NCBI GenBank assembly: GCA_020636105.1
Contig: JACJYL010000001.1
Coordinates: 186,001-250,000, forward strand
Length of the DNA stretch: 64,000 nt
Direction of reading: 5' to 3'
Origin: Lewinellaceae bacterium
GTDB taxonomy: Bacteria > Bacteroidota > Bacteroidia > Chitinophagales > Saprospiraceae
Below, in pieces: positions 7,549 to 16,397 of this stretch. Numbering within the stretch: the stretch's first letter is position 1; each line of letters begins with the position of its first letter. Below the pieces are notes generated by a model. It ran no database searches. It was not told where the DNA came from and worked only from the letters and a program-made list of their open reading frames with translations. A program made the position numbers and the translations under genes.

Positions 7549-8814
7549 ATGCGTTACGAAAAAATTGATAAAAATCTGTTTGTCGAGAACAGGAAAAATT
7601 TTGTTAAGCGGATGAGCGATCACGCCATTGCCATCCTCTCCTCCAATGATGTCATGCCCACAAATGCAGATGGAGACCTTGAATTTGTTCAGAATAATGA
7701 TCTTTTTTATCTGAGCGGCATTGACCAGGAAGAAACAGTTCTCCTGATCTATCCGGATGCATATAATGAAGCCTACCGGGAAGTCCTTTTTATCAAAAAA
7801 ACCGATGCACTCATGCGTCAGTGGGATGGGGATAAATTGTCTCCGGAAGAGGCAACTGAAATTTCCGGCATCCAAAACGTATTGTGGCTGGATGATTTCG
7901 AAAAATACCTTCAGTTGTTTGCCTTTGAGGCCGATACTTTTTACCTGGGGCACAATGAACACATCAAACGCATGACCAAAGATATGACTACCCGTGAGGA
8001 TCGGATGATTCAATGGATCAGGCAAAAATATCCTTTGCATAAACTGGACAGGGTAGCGAAAATTACCCGACATCTTAGACCCGTCAAGTCAAAATATGAG
8101 ATTGATCTCATAAAAAAGGCTGCGGAAATCAGTGCTTTGGCGTATGATCGGGTGCGCAAAGCGATCAAACCCGGGATTAAAGAATATGAACTGGAAGCGG
8201 AACTTGTTTATGCCCTGACCAAAAGCGGAGGGAACCGCCATGCATTTAAACCTATTGTGGCCAGCGGTAAAAACGCTTGTGCCCTGCACTACAATAACAA
8301 TGATGACATCTGTAAGGACGGAGCGTTGCTTTTACTGGATTTTGGAGTGAACTATGCCAATTATAATTCTGACATTACGAGGTGTCTGCCGGTAAACGGT
8401 AAGTTTACGGCCCGGCAGGAGGCTGTGTACCGTTCTGTAAAACACTGTTTGCTGGAAGGCTCAAAATTGTTGAGGGCAGGTACCGTCCATAAAGAGTATG
8501 AATCTAAAATGGCCAAACTTGTTGAGGAACAACTGGTGGAACTTAAATTACTGGATGCGACAGAGGTAAGCAACCAGGATCCGGCCAAACCTTTATATAA
8601 AAAGTATTTTATGCACGGAACAGCCCATTTTCTCGGGTTAGATGTACATGATGTCGGCCTGTATAGTCGCCCCATGGAAGCAGGCATGGTGTTTACCTGC
8701 GAACCGGGCATCTACATCCCGGAAGAAGGTATCGGTTGCAGACTGGAAAATGATTACCTAATCACCCCTGGAGAACCGGAAAACCTGACAGAAGCCATTC
8801 CCTTGGAGTTTTAA
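7549..8814 (+). CDS. Xaa-Pro aminopeptidase (M24B metallopeptidase)
   Basis: A 421-residue cytoplasmic dimetal peptidase that removes N-terminal residues preceding proline. The N-terminal AMP_N domain (about residues 1-130) is followed by the pita-bread catalytic domain. Metal-binding blocks are visible: LLLDFGVNYANYNSDITRC with two aspartates (about 262-280), HGTAHFLGLDVHDVG with the histidine (about 362-376), and CEPGIYIPEEGIGCRLENDY with the two glutamates (about 386-405). Length and motif order are those of PepP-type enzymes. The start is supported by AMP_N beginning at once with RYEKIDKNLFVENRKNF. Proximity to hydroxyproline catabolism genes fits use of proline-rich peptides, which is an inference. 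Confidence 0.93.
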   Translation: MRYEKIDKNLFVENRKNFVKRMSDHAIAILSSNDVMPTNADGDLEFVQNNDLFYLSGIDQEETVLLIYPDAYNEAYREVLFIKKTDALMRQWDGDKLSPEEATEISGIQNVLWLDDFEKYLQLFAFEADTFYLGHNEHIKRMTKDMTTREDRMIQWIRQKYPLHKLDRVAKITRHLRPVKSKYEIDLIKKAAEISALAYDRVRKAIKPGIKEYELEAELVYALTKSGGNRHAFKPIVASGKNACALHYNNNDDICKDGALLLLDFGVNYANYNSDITRCLPVNGKFTARQEAVYRSVKHCLLEGSKLLRAGTVHKEYESKMAKLVEEQLVELKLLDATEVSNQDPAKPLYKKYFMHGTAHFLGLDVHDVGLYSRPMEAGMVFTCEPGIYIPEEGIGCRLENDYLITPGEPENLTEAIPLEF

Positions 8815-8928
8815 CAATGGCTCATTTGTGCTTCAGGGTTTTTTAAAAAATCCGTTTAAATCAGTTTTATCCGTTCCATCCGTGTTCAATAATGCTTCGA
8901 TGGAACCTATAAACTGATAAAACAAATT

Positions 8929-9987
8929 CTAATGAAAAATGAATCCTTCCTTAAAAGGATCTTTTGGGTCAATGACAAAAGTATTCATGCCCGTAATATG
9001 AGCCGTGCCTTCCACCTGTGGAATGACAGCCTTAAAACTTCCAAAATCTAATGTTTCGATCACGCTTCCGCGAAACACACTTCCTGTGATGCTTTCGATC
9101 AGCATACTGGCTCCTGGCGGCATTTGGCCCCGGGCATGATGAATGGCCATTCTGCCTGAAACCCCGGATCCCGTGGGGCTTCTATCTACTTCTCCTTCTG
9201 CGAAAATACAAACGTTCCGGCTGTTTATTCCTGCCGTTACCGGGCCTCCAATAAAAATAGTGCCATACAGGAAACTCAGGTCTTCTTCAAAGGGATGAAG
9301 AACGTTTGGGTCGTTTTGCATGACAGCGCGTTTGATGTCCATACCGGTTTTTATGAGGAGGCGGTAATTTTCCGGAATGAGGTCAAGCCCCAGTTGATTG
9401 GCATCCACGTAGGCATAAAATGCCCCTCCGTAAGCAAGGTCATAAATAACTTCCTGCCCAAGGGGTTCCACATAGACCTTTCTGTCCAGCCCGACGACAA
9501 AAGATGGAACGCAGTGGAACCGAACCGATTGAACGGCACGGTTTGATAAACGGGCGAAAGAAGTGATTCTGCCGCAGGGGGCGTCTATCTTCAGTTCAAC
9601 TTCCGATCCTTTAGCTTCTACCCAGCCCATTTCCACGGCCAGGGTGGTGATGGCGATAATCGCATGCCCGCACATGGTGCTGTATCCCTCATTGTGCATA
9701 AAAAGGATACCAAAATCGGCCTCGTGGTCATTGGGGGGGAGTAAAATACAGCCGTACATATCAGCATGCCCGCGGGGTTCATACATTAGGGCTCTGCGCA
9801 AATGATCATAATTTTCCTTCACATACCGGCGATATTCCAGCACATTGTTGCCTTTTAATTCAGGAAAACCCTCCACGATGAACCGCAGGGGTTCACCACC
9901 CGTATGCATGTCGATGGTTTTGATGGTTAACCAATCTTCGGGAACTTTAAAGGTTGTTTTAGTCAGGATATTTTTATAGGTATTCAT
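8929..9987 (-). CDS. trans-3-hydroxy-L-proline dehydratase (proline racemase family)
   Basis: A 352-residue member of the proline racemase superfamily. The first catalytic position is Cys106 in TMCGHAI. The second, normally Cys in racemases and 4-hydroxyproline epimerases, is Thr272 in DRSPTGSG. The Cys/Thr pair is the mark of trans-3-hydroxy-L-proline dehydratases, which form delta-1-pyrroline-2-carboxylate. The upstream gene, overlapping by four bases (ATGA), encodes the reductase expected to turn that product into L-proline, which supports the assignment. A racemase or epimerase is unlikely because the second base is absent. Confidence 0.87.
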   Translation of the reverse strand: MNTYKNILTKTTFKVPEDWLTIKTIDMHTGGEPLRFIVEGFPELKGNNVLEYRRYVKENYDHLRRALMYEPRGHADMYGCILLPPNDHEADFGILFMHNEGYSTMCGHAIIAITTLAVEMGWVEAKGSEVELKIDAPCGRITSFARLSNRAVQSVRFHCVPSFVVGLDRKVYVEPLGQEVIYDLAYGGAFYAYVDANQLGLDLIPENYRLLIKTGMDIKRAVMQNDPNVLHPFEEDLSFLYGTIFIGGPVTAGINSRNVCIFAEGEVDRSPTGSGVSGRMAIHHARGQMPPGASMLIESITGSVFRGSVIETLDFGSFKAVIPQVEGTAHITGMNTFVIDPKDPFKEGFIFH

Positions 9988-10949
9988 TTTGCCTGTTTTT
10001 TGAATTTTTCATAATAATACGTTGCTGCTGCGAGGTCTTCCAGGGCATGGCCAACTGATTTGAAAAGGGTGATCTGGTCATCGTGTTGTCTTCCTGGTTT
10101 AATGCCTGCAGACAATTCAAACAAGTCCGCTTTTATATCTTCTGAACTCATAATTCCTTTTTGAATGGGAATGACTATATCGCCTGTTTCCTTCAATCCA
10201 CCGGAATAATTGTCCAGGAAAATGTCTGATCGGGTAATTGTTTCGTCATCCGCTTCGCGCATATTTGGTTTATAGGAACCTACGAGATCAAGGTGCTGGC
10301 CGGGTTGGAGCAGCTTTCCTGGAAACAGCGGAGTTTCGGAAAGGGTGGCGCAGGAAATGATGTCTGCTTTCGGAACGTAATGATCCAGGGAATCTATCGC
10401 CTGGATATTAAAACCTTCCTGTTTCAACCGCTCACTTATTGCCTTTGCTTTTTGGTGGTTTCTTCCGTATATCCAAATTTGTCGAATGGGCCTTGTGCTG
10501 CAATGAGCGCGCACGAGGTCGGGGGCCAGGCTTCCTGTACCAATCATCAGGAGCGTTGAAGCGTTTTTCCTGGAGAGAAAATCAGCGGCCAGGGCCGAGG
10601 CGGCGGCGGTTCGTTTGTTGGTAAGTGTTTTGGCTTCGAGTATGGCCAAAAGGCTACCGCTGGGGGCATCAAAGTATAAATAGGTCCCCTGGATGGTAGG
10701 CAAATTTTTATCCCGGTTGTCAGGACTAATAGCTACAATTTTTACCCCGGCATTTTTTTCCGGTTCCCAGGCAGGCATCAGGAGCATGGTCGAATCTTTT
10801 GAATGACCGGGATTTGGGAAATCATGGTGATGCCTCATGGGCACTATCATTTTATGCTCAGCGAAAGCTGTTCTTAAAATTTCAACCAATTCTGGAAAAG
10901 AGGAATGATTTTCAATAAATGTGCTGTCGATGAAAGCAAAGTCCTGCAT
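9984..10949 (-). CDS. Delta-1-pyrroline-2-carboxylate reductase (ornithine cyclodeaminase/mu-crystallin family)
   Basis: A 321-residue NAD(P)H-dependent enzyme of the ornithine cyclodeaminase/mu-crystallin fold. The dinucleotide-binding loop is seen as MIGTGSLAPDLVRAH (about residues 134-148), and DLVGSYKPNMREADDETI (about 218-235) is the conserved family block. Members next to hydroxyproline dehydratases reduce delta-1-pyrroline-2-carboxylate to L-proline. The four-base overlap with the dehydratase gene shows translational coupling. A 32-base gap separates it from the surface-protein gene upstream. True ornithine cyclodeaminase activity cannot be excluded from sequence but fits the context less well. 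Confidence 0.85.
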   Translation of the reverse strand: MQDFAFIDSTFIENHSSFPELVEILRTAFAEHKMIVPMRHHHDFPNPGHSKDSTMLLMPAWEPEKNAGVKIVAISPDNRDKNLPTIQGTYLYFDAPSGSLLAILEAKTLTNKRTAAASALAADFLSRKNASTLLMIGTGSLAPDLVRAHCSTRPIRQIWIYGRNHQKAKAISERLKQEGFNIQAIDSLDHYVPKADIISCATLSETPLFPGKLLQPGQHLDLVGSYKPNMREADDETITRSDIFLDNYSGGLKETGDIVIPIQKGIMSSEDIKADLFELSAGIKPGRQHDDQITLFKSVGHALEDLAAATYYYEKFKKQAK

Positions 10950-10981
10950 GGATTGATTTTGAGTAAAAATACCATTTCTTT

Positions 10982-13264
10982 TTAGTAAAGCAGATAAACC
11001 TCCCCACTCAGCACCTGGTCATAAAGTGTTCCGTCTTTTTGAATACCCTGGAATTCAAGTTGCCAGACATAGGTGCCGCTATTAAGGGCAGAGCCGTTGA
11101 AAGTACCGTTCCACTGTTCCTGTTGGTCTGTGGTCTCAAAAAGGAGGTTACCCCAGCGGTCGAATATCGTAAATTTCATGGATAAAATATCGGAACCATA
11201 AACCCCAAAAGTGTCGTTGATACCATCGTGGTTTGGACTGAATGCATTGGGAACATAAATTTTCGTGGGGCAGATATTGCGCAGCATAATACTATCCTCC
11301 CCGATGCATCCGTGAACGTCGGCAACCTGAACCGCATAACTTCCCTCTAAATCAACGGCGTAGGTAGAACCGACTGAACCGTCCTGCCATTCATAAGAAA
11401 AATAACTGCCCGGGTCAAGGGTGAATTGGGCATTGTTATTGCAGTAAATGGTGTCCGGCCCCAGGTTGGGTTTAGGGGTAGGGATAACTTCCACCCCCGT
11501 ATAAGCAGGGAAGGTGGCACAACCGGAGACGATCCCGATCACGGCGTAATCACCGGACATTCCTGGCTGGGCATTTTCTACTATTGGAAATTGTTGGTCG
11601 GAAAAATAACCCTCGGGACCAGTCCATTCGTATAAAGCTCCGTCAATATCCGTGGCACTCAACTGGATGGTTTCTCCCTGGCAGATCAGTACATCATCGC
11701 CTGTATTCACAGGTTGCCGAAGGGTGATCAGCAAATCTTTGTACAAGGTATCCGAAACGTTCAGGCAATTATTGGTGAGGATCAAACTGACCGGGTAGCC
11801 TCCCAATTCAGGGTAAAAATGAGTGAATTCAGCTTCCGTTGAAGTGGTTCCGTCTCCCAAATCCCAAAGAAAAGAATACCGGATGGGAGAAAGCCCCGTA
11901 TCGAAAAGGATGGTATCGCCCAGGCACCCTCCATCGGGGATTTTGCTCACATTAATCGTATTATAACTGGCGCCTGCGCTATAGGCATAAGATTCAACCT
12001 CTCCATAACCGTAAGCTGTGGCAATTACGCCACAACCCTCTGATATGATGGTATGTGTTCCGCTACTTACGGGTATTTTGGCATACGTAAATTCATCATT
12101 TAACCCTATCGTTTGGGTCAGGAAATTATCCCCAATAACGTTTCCGTCCAGAGTAACAAAAGGCACGTCATCGGTGGACATCACCACATTGATATAATTT
12201 TCGCTGATATTTTCAAAGGAGGAATTGTACAGGGTAATGGTATCTCTGGTTTGTTCCACACTGTTTAAAAGAACCATCGAGGGGTCTCCGGAATTGTGAC
12301 CATTACAGCCACTGCCTATAAGGTATTGAGCCACGAGAACTGGGTGATTGGCTTCTATATAGGTGGCCTGGGATCTGGAAAACTCAACAAATTCTCCTGC
12401 ATTGAGACTATAACTCACTGCCGAAGTTGAATGAACGGTAATGTTTGTGTTGTTTTCAGAGGCCAATATCCTGAAAATACCATAACTCATATAAATGTTG
12501 GGAACCGTGACAAATTGCCGGCCCCAGGCGGAAACGGGGTACATTTGTTCGAGGAGGTTATCGCGAGCGCTACATCCGGTAGGTACTTCGGTCCAGCGGT
12601 TTCCTCCAAAAAGGGCAAATGGTTTGTCGGCACTGACGTAGGAACCTGTCAGGTCGTCTGCGCCGACTGCCCCTTGTACCAAATAAGTCTCTCCCTGGTT
12701 AAGGACAACCTCAAAAGTGGTTCCTGCTGGTTTTCCAAGTTTTGTGTTGGCACTTACGGTTATGTTTAAAACGGTCTCGTCAGCGGTTCCCACCACCAGG
12801 AATTCCGAAGGGTAATCCACTCCCTGGATGTTTACCCCGTTGTAACTCATTACATAATAAGTTTCACCAATCGAAACCACTGGCAAAACTACGGATGCCT
12901 CAGACCTGAAGTTGTGATACTGATGAATATAAACCGAAACAGGAAGACCCGATGTCAGTCGGATTCCTGAAAAGGTGATTTCCTCCGAAGAAATGACTTC
13001 TGCGGAATTAGGCAGGGAAACAAGGGTAACCGTATTCGCAATAACGGAAAACGAAGTACTCCAGTTTTCAAGCGGCAAACTAACAGTGCCGGTAGTATTG
13101 TATTTGGAAGTGATCATCACCACTTTGGTGTTTTGATTGTCCCTATGCTGCATAAATCCAAACCAAAAATCTGTTCCTTCATTGGTTTGTGCCCTGAGGG
13201 GTCCAGTTGCAAGGAATAAATTTATACCCGCGATAATTAAAGTTATGAGATACTTTTTTTCCAT
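10982..13264 (-). CDS. Large surface protein with IgGFc-binding-like N-terminus, PKD domain and type B T9SS sorting domain
   Basis: About 760 residues from the chosen start, the methionine of MEKKYLITLIIAGINLF at 13264, which gives a proper signal peptide ending in LRAQ. A longer frame reaching 13345 would put 27 unrelated residues before it. The mature N-terminus begins TNEGTDFWFGFM and continues as an IgGFc-binding-protein-like domain (about residues 25-430). A PKD-type region with YSFLWDLGDGTTSTEAEFTH follows (about 460-540), then an immunoglobulin-like stretch. The last 90 residues are a gliding-motility-associated domain: NAFSPNHDGINDTFGV, FTIFDRWGNLLFE and GTYVWQLEF. It is therefore exported by the type IX system and held at the cell surface. 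It is likely adhesive. Confidence 0.88.
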   Translation of the reverse strand: MEKKYLITLIIAGINLFLATGPLRAQTNEGTDFWFGFMQHRDNQNTKVVMITSKYNTTGTVSLPLENWSTSFSVIANTVTLVSLPNSAEVISSEEITFSGIRLTSGLPVSVYIHQYHNFRSEASVVLPVVSIGETYYVMSYNGVNIQGVDYPSEFLVVGTADETVLNITVSANTKLGKPAGTTFEVVLNQGETYLVQGAVGADDLTGSYVSADKPFALFGGNRWTEVPTGCSARDNLLEQMYPVSAWGRQFVTVPNIYMSYGIFRILASENNTNITVHSTSAVSYSLNAGEFVEFSRSQATYIEANHPVLVAQYLIGSGCNGHNSGDPSMVLLNSVEQTRDTITLYNSSFENISENYINVVMSTDDVPFVTLDGNVIGDNFLTQTIGLNDEFTYAKIPVSSGTHTIISEGCGVIATAYGYGEVESYAYSAGASYNTINVSKIPDGGCLGDTILFDTGLSPIRYSFLWDLGDGTTSTEAEFTHFYPELGGYPVSLILTNNCLNVSDTLYKDLLITLRQPVNTGDDVLICQGETIQLSATDIDGALYEWTGPEGYFSDQQFPIVENAQPGMSGDYAVIGIVSGCATFPAYTGVEVIPTPKPNLGPDTIYCNNNAQFTLDPGSYFSYEWQDGSVGSTYAVDLEGSYAVQVADVHGCIGEDSIMLRNICPTKIYVPNAFSPNHDGINDTFGVYGSDILSMKFTIFDRWGNLLFETTDQQEQWNGTFNGSALNSGTYVWQLEFQGIQKDGTLYDQVLSGEVYLLY

Positions 13265-13418
13265 TATTAAAATTATAACATTTTTCCTAAAAAGCAAGGT
13301 TTTTCGAAATAAGCCCGGCAGCGGCTGACCATTATATTCCTTCATTGGGGTAACAAAAATAAACAGGGATTGATTTAGGGTTGTAATTTTTATAAATCAA
13401 TCCTAAAATTTTAATGCC

Positions 13419-14192
13419 ATGAGCAACCTCAAATCATTTTTTTCAATTTCCGTATTTACAATGATGGTCTTATTTGTTTCAAACTGTGAAAAGCCGGAGG
13501 ATAATCCCGGTCGCAATGAACCAACCATGATCGAACAGACTTTTAGCCTTGACCCAAATGGAACTACCTTGATGGAGACCTCCGAGCCCCGCAATGGTGT
13601 AATTAACGTCAGGTGCACAGGGGAAGTACCTATTGTTCTTAAGGTCAAACTAATTGCCGATAATGATGGAACTACCCGTACTGTGGAGAGAACGATAGCA
13701 CCCGGTGAAGCCCTGATGGAAGAATTTCCCCAGATGCTGTCTATTAAAGCTTTTCTTATTCCCGGTATTCCTGTTCCTCCGGTAGCTACCCTTAATTTTA
13801 TTGCGGTTTATGTTCCCACCAATGAAGATAATGGCTTTTCCGCTTCTGACTGGCTTTCAACGGGTACGGTTTGTTTGAATGGTGAGGTGGAAAGTGCCCC
13901 GGATCAGGATATTGATTGTCTTTGGTACAAGCAGACTCTTTGGTCAGCTGTTGCGGAAAGGGATATAGATCTTAATATCACCCTTACCGGAGCCCATGAT
14001 ATGACTGTTGAAATAGAAGGACCTGTCGGAATTTACCAGTCTTACTCTATTAGTGCGGCGCCGGCATTACCTCAATTCCAGACATTATCGGGAAAATGGG
14101 AAGGTGTTGTTGCGGTTCACATCCTTTGTCAGAAATCTCCCGTGAATCCATGTGGCAGTTGTGATTTTTCCTATGATTTGTGCTATAATTAA
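13419..14192 (+). CDS. Hypothetical lipoprotein
   Basis: A 257-residue protein of unrecognised family. The N-terminus has a lipoprotein signal with hydrophobic core ISVFTMMVLFVSN and Cys23 followed by EKPED, typical for a lipid anchor. The mature part is acidic and beta-rich. The C-terminal third (about 165-257), with DIDLNITLTGAHDMTVEIEG and several cysteines (CQKSPVNPCGSCDFSYDLC), resembles a small disulfide-stabilised beta-sandwich. It is followed by a strong terminator and stands alone. Confidence 0.65.
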   Translation: MSNLKSFFSISVFTMMVLFVSNCEKPEDNPGRNEPTMIEQTFSLDPNGTTLMETSEPRNGVINVRCTGEVPIVLKVKLIADNDGTTRTVERTIAPGEALMEEFPQMLSIKAFLIPGIPVPPVATLNFIAVYVPTNEDNGFSASDWLSTGTVCLNGEVESAPDQDIDCLWYKQTLWSAVAERDIDLNITLTGAHDMTVEIEGPVGIYQSYSISAAPALPQFQTLSGKWEGVVAVHILCQKSPVNPCGSCDFSYDLCYN

Positions 14193-14244
14193 GAGATGAA
14201 TCAATAGGTGTTTTCTCATCTGACAACCTGCCGGTCCAATAAAA

Positions 14245-14286
14245 AACAGAGGGCTTTTCCAAAAAGAAGGGCCCTCTGTTTTTTTA
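14245..14286 (+). terminator. Rho-independent terminator
   Basis: aacagagggc (14245-14254) pairs with gccctctgtt (14271-14280), followed by a seven-base T run. It lies about 50 bases past the lipoprotein gene stop and terminates it. Confidence 0.9.
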
Positions 14287-14481
14287 TTGCAAAAATACTG
14301 GATGAAAAGCTCAAAAATCACCAAAATGTTCGGATAAAAATCATTGTAAAATACTAAAAATATCATTAAGATTGAATATTATTTGAACCGTATCGGTGAG
14401 GGTGTTTTTTTATTTTTGATGAACTAGCTAAACCTTTAGGGCGGCAAAAAATCCCATAATTGAACATTAAATTATTTATTC

Positions 14482-15366
14482 ATGAAAAAGCTGATTTTCC
14501 TCCTTGTGTTGTTTTTATCCTTCGATGCTTTTGCTCAGGACCATGTTGTATTGAATTCAAATGAAATTATTTATGGCAAAATTTTAAATGATGAATTTGG
14601 TGCGGTGAAACTGGTGGTGGATAACGAAGGATTCAGTGATACCATTCAAATCCTTAAAACCCAGATCAGTAAGATCGTTTATTGTCCCGGTGCGGTATTC
14701 CACCGTCCGGTTTCTATTGCTTTTTCACCATCTATTACCTTTTTTGGAGTAAGAAGGCAATTAAACGATGTACTGGTGACCAATAATTTTGACGGTCTGT
14801 ATGATAGCTGGTTGTTCGGACCCACAACCTCAGAGTTCCCTAAGGTTACTTCTTTTCTTTCCCTTGCGGTGGATGGGAATTATCGTGTGGGCAATAGTCT
14901 TGGATTTGGATTGAAATTCGGCCTTTTTAACCATATATTGGCCAAAGGATACAATTCAGAAAAGGGGGGGCATATAGCATTCAAATACAGTGATGTAGGG
15001 TTGATCCCTTATGTACGTTGGTTTAATTTGAATAATAAATTCCACCTGGATATCGGGCCCAGTTTCAATCTTGTCTCTTTGAGAGGAGAGGGTACCGTAC
15101 CAGAGGTTTACCAGGAGGGTCCTGCCTCAGATAACCGGCTTTTCCTGGGAATGAATCTGGGGGCCGGAGTAGCTATTTATGAAAAAAGCCATTCCTATTT
15201 GCATTTTAATCTGACCTATCAACAAATTTTTGGCAAAGCAACATTGGATCCGGTTTATTACAAAGATTACCTGGAGATGACTAGTATGGTTATTCCCAGC
15301 CAGGAGATTCGGATGAGCCAATTTGCCATTGGTTTAAGCTATGGAAGAAAATTCAGGGAATTCTAA
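14482..15366 (+). CDS. Hypothetical outer-membrane beta-barrel-type protein
   Basis: A 294-residue protein with a clear signal peptide (MKKLIFLLVLFLSFDAFAQ). The first mature 50 residues, with NSNEIIYGKILNDEFGAVKLVVDNEG, look like a small domain. The rest alternates amphipathic strands rich in aromatic residues and glycine (FGLKFGLFNHILAKG, VGLIPYVRWFNLNNKFHLDIGPSFN, LGMNLGAGVAIYEK). It ends in FAIGLSYGRKFREF, an aromatic C-terminal strand typical of outer-membrane barrels. A TATTTTTG box at 14411-14418 could be its -7 element. The specific function is unknown. Confidence 0.65.
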   Translation: MKKLIFLLVLFLSFDAFAQDHVVLNSNEIIYGKILNDEFGAVKLVVDNEGFSDTIQILKTQISKIVYCPGAVFHRPVSIAFSPSITFFGVRRQLNDVLVTNNFDGLYDSWLFGPTTSEFPKVTSFLSLAVDGNYRVGNSLGFGLKFGLFNHILAKGYNSEKGGHIAFKYSDVGLIPYVRWFNLNNKFHLDIGPSFNLVSLRGEGTVPEVYQEGPASDNRLFLGMNLGAGVAIYEKSHSYLHFNLTYQQIFGKATLDPVYYKDYLEMTSMVIPSQEIRMSQFAIGLSYGRKFREF

Positions 15367-15386
15367 TGTGGGATTTCCGTATTTTC

Positions 15387-16268
15387 TTAACTAATTGCTC
15401 CAATAATGGGCGCATATTTCCCAAGTGTCCCTTTACGGAGAATGATATCCAGTCCTGCGGATTGGAGGTGGGCTTCAGTCATTGGGGCGAAGTATTCCCA
15501 GGCTTTTGTGATTCCGCCTCCGATAACAACTCCCCGGGCCTTGGTACTAGTCAGCCATGGAGCCAAAAACGATGCCAGGTTTTGTGCGAAATCATCAAAG
15601 AGTTGCTTCGCTTCTTCATTTCCCTGGGCATAAAGGTCAGCAAGGGGTTTTACCCCTTTGATGGTCTTGCCGCTAAGTTTATGCCATGTATTTTCAAACC
15701 ATCTCGTGGATAAAGATTCTTCGGCAATTCCTTCTCTGAAGGGCTGGTAATACAAATATCCTCCCTCCGGCATACCGGGACCGGAAAAGGTTGGGGTTCC
15801 CTTGACGAGAAAAGTTGACCCAAATCCTGTTCCCAGTGTAAGAATCCATACTCTGTCAATATTTTGGGCGGCTCCGAACCGGTATTCTCCAACGGCAAAG
15901 GCAGTGGCATCGTTTTTGAAAATGATATGGAGATTTTGACCGTCAGGAAGGTTATTTTTGAGGTATTCACGCACGTTGACTCCTTTGAGGCTATTGTACT
16001 TTGGCACGCCTTCAAATGAAGCAATGCCATTTTCATAATCAAACGGGCCGGGCATGGCAAAACCTATCGTTTGGATTTTTTTATCTTTATTATTTTGAAG
16101 AAAAGTTCTAAAAAATTCTGTCCATATCAGGAGAATTTCTTCTTTAGGACCGAGGGGGTCGATAGGTTGCTCGCGGTAGCTGTCGATAATGATCTCGCCG
16201 GTATCGCTGTTTACAATAGCTCCTGAAATGTGAGAGCCGCCAATGTCTATGCCAAGTGAGAATTCCAT
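15387..16268 (-). CDS. ROK-family sugar kinase
   Basis: A 293-residue cytoplasmic kinase. The N-terminal phosphate-binding loop GIDIGGSHISGAIVN (about residues 6-20) and the second ATP-binding block TLGTGFGSTFLV (about 142-153) are those of the ROK family, with KNDATAFAVGE (about 111-121) carrying the catalytic Asp. The cysteine-rich zinc motif of classical glucokinases and NagC-type repressors is absent, and there is no helix-turn-helix, so it is an enzyme rather than a regulator. It resembles polyphosphate/ATP glucokinases. It lies downstream of the arabinose symporter gene but beyond a hairpin, so membership in that operon is uncertain. Confidence 0.82.
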   Translation of the reverse strand: MEFSLGIDIGGSHISGAIVNSDTGEIIIDSYREQPIDPLGPKEEILLIWTEFFRTFLQNNKDKKIQTIGFAMPGPFDYENGIASFEGVPKYNSLKGVNVREYLKNNLPDGQNLHIIFKNDATAFAVGEYRFGAAQNIDRVWILTLGTGFGSTFLVKGTPTFSGPGMPEGGYLYYQPFREGIAEESLSTRWFENTWHKLSGKTIKGVKPLADLYAQGNEEAKQLFDDFAQNLASFLAPWLTSTKARGVVIGGGITKAWEYFAPMTEAHLQSAGLDIILRKGTLGKYAPIIGAIS

Positions 16269-16330
16269 AATTTGAGTTCGTATGTTGATTAAGAACCGTT
16301 AAATTACGGAGTTCCCGGCAATTAACAAGG

Positions 16331-16367
16331 TTCACCCCAAATTTTGTTTTTTAAAATTCGGGGTGAA
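16331..16367 (-). terminator. Hairpin after the ara symporter operon
   Basis: ttcaccccaaatttt (16331-16345) pairs with aaaattcggggtgaa (16353-16367), with one wobble. It lies about 30 bases past the symporter stop on the minus strand. It has no clear T run and resembles the CCCGAATTT-type hairpin next to the IS110 element. Confidence 0.65.
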
Positions 16368-16397
16368 TCCTGTTTCTTATGGAAATAAGCTCAATGA

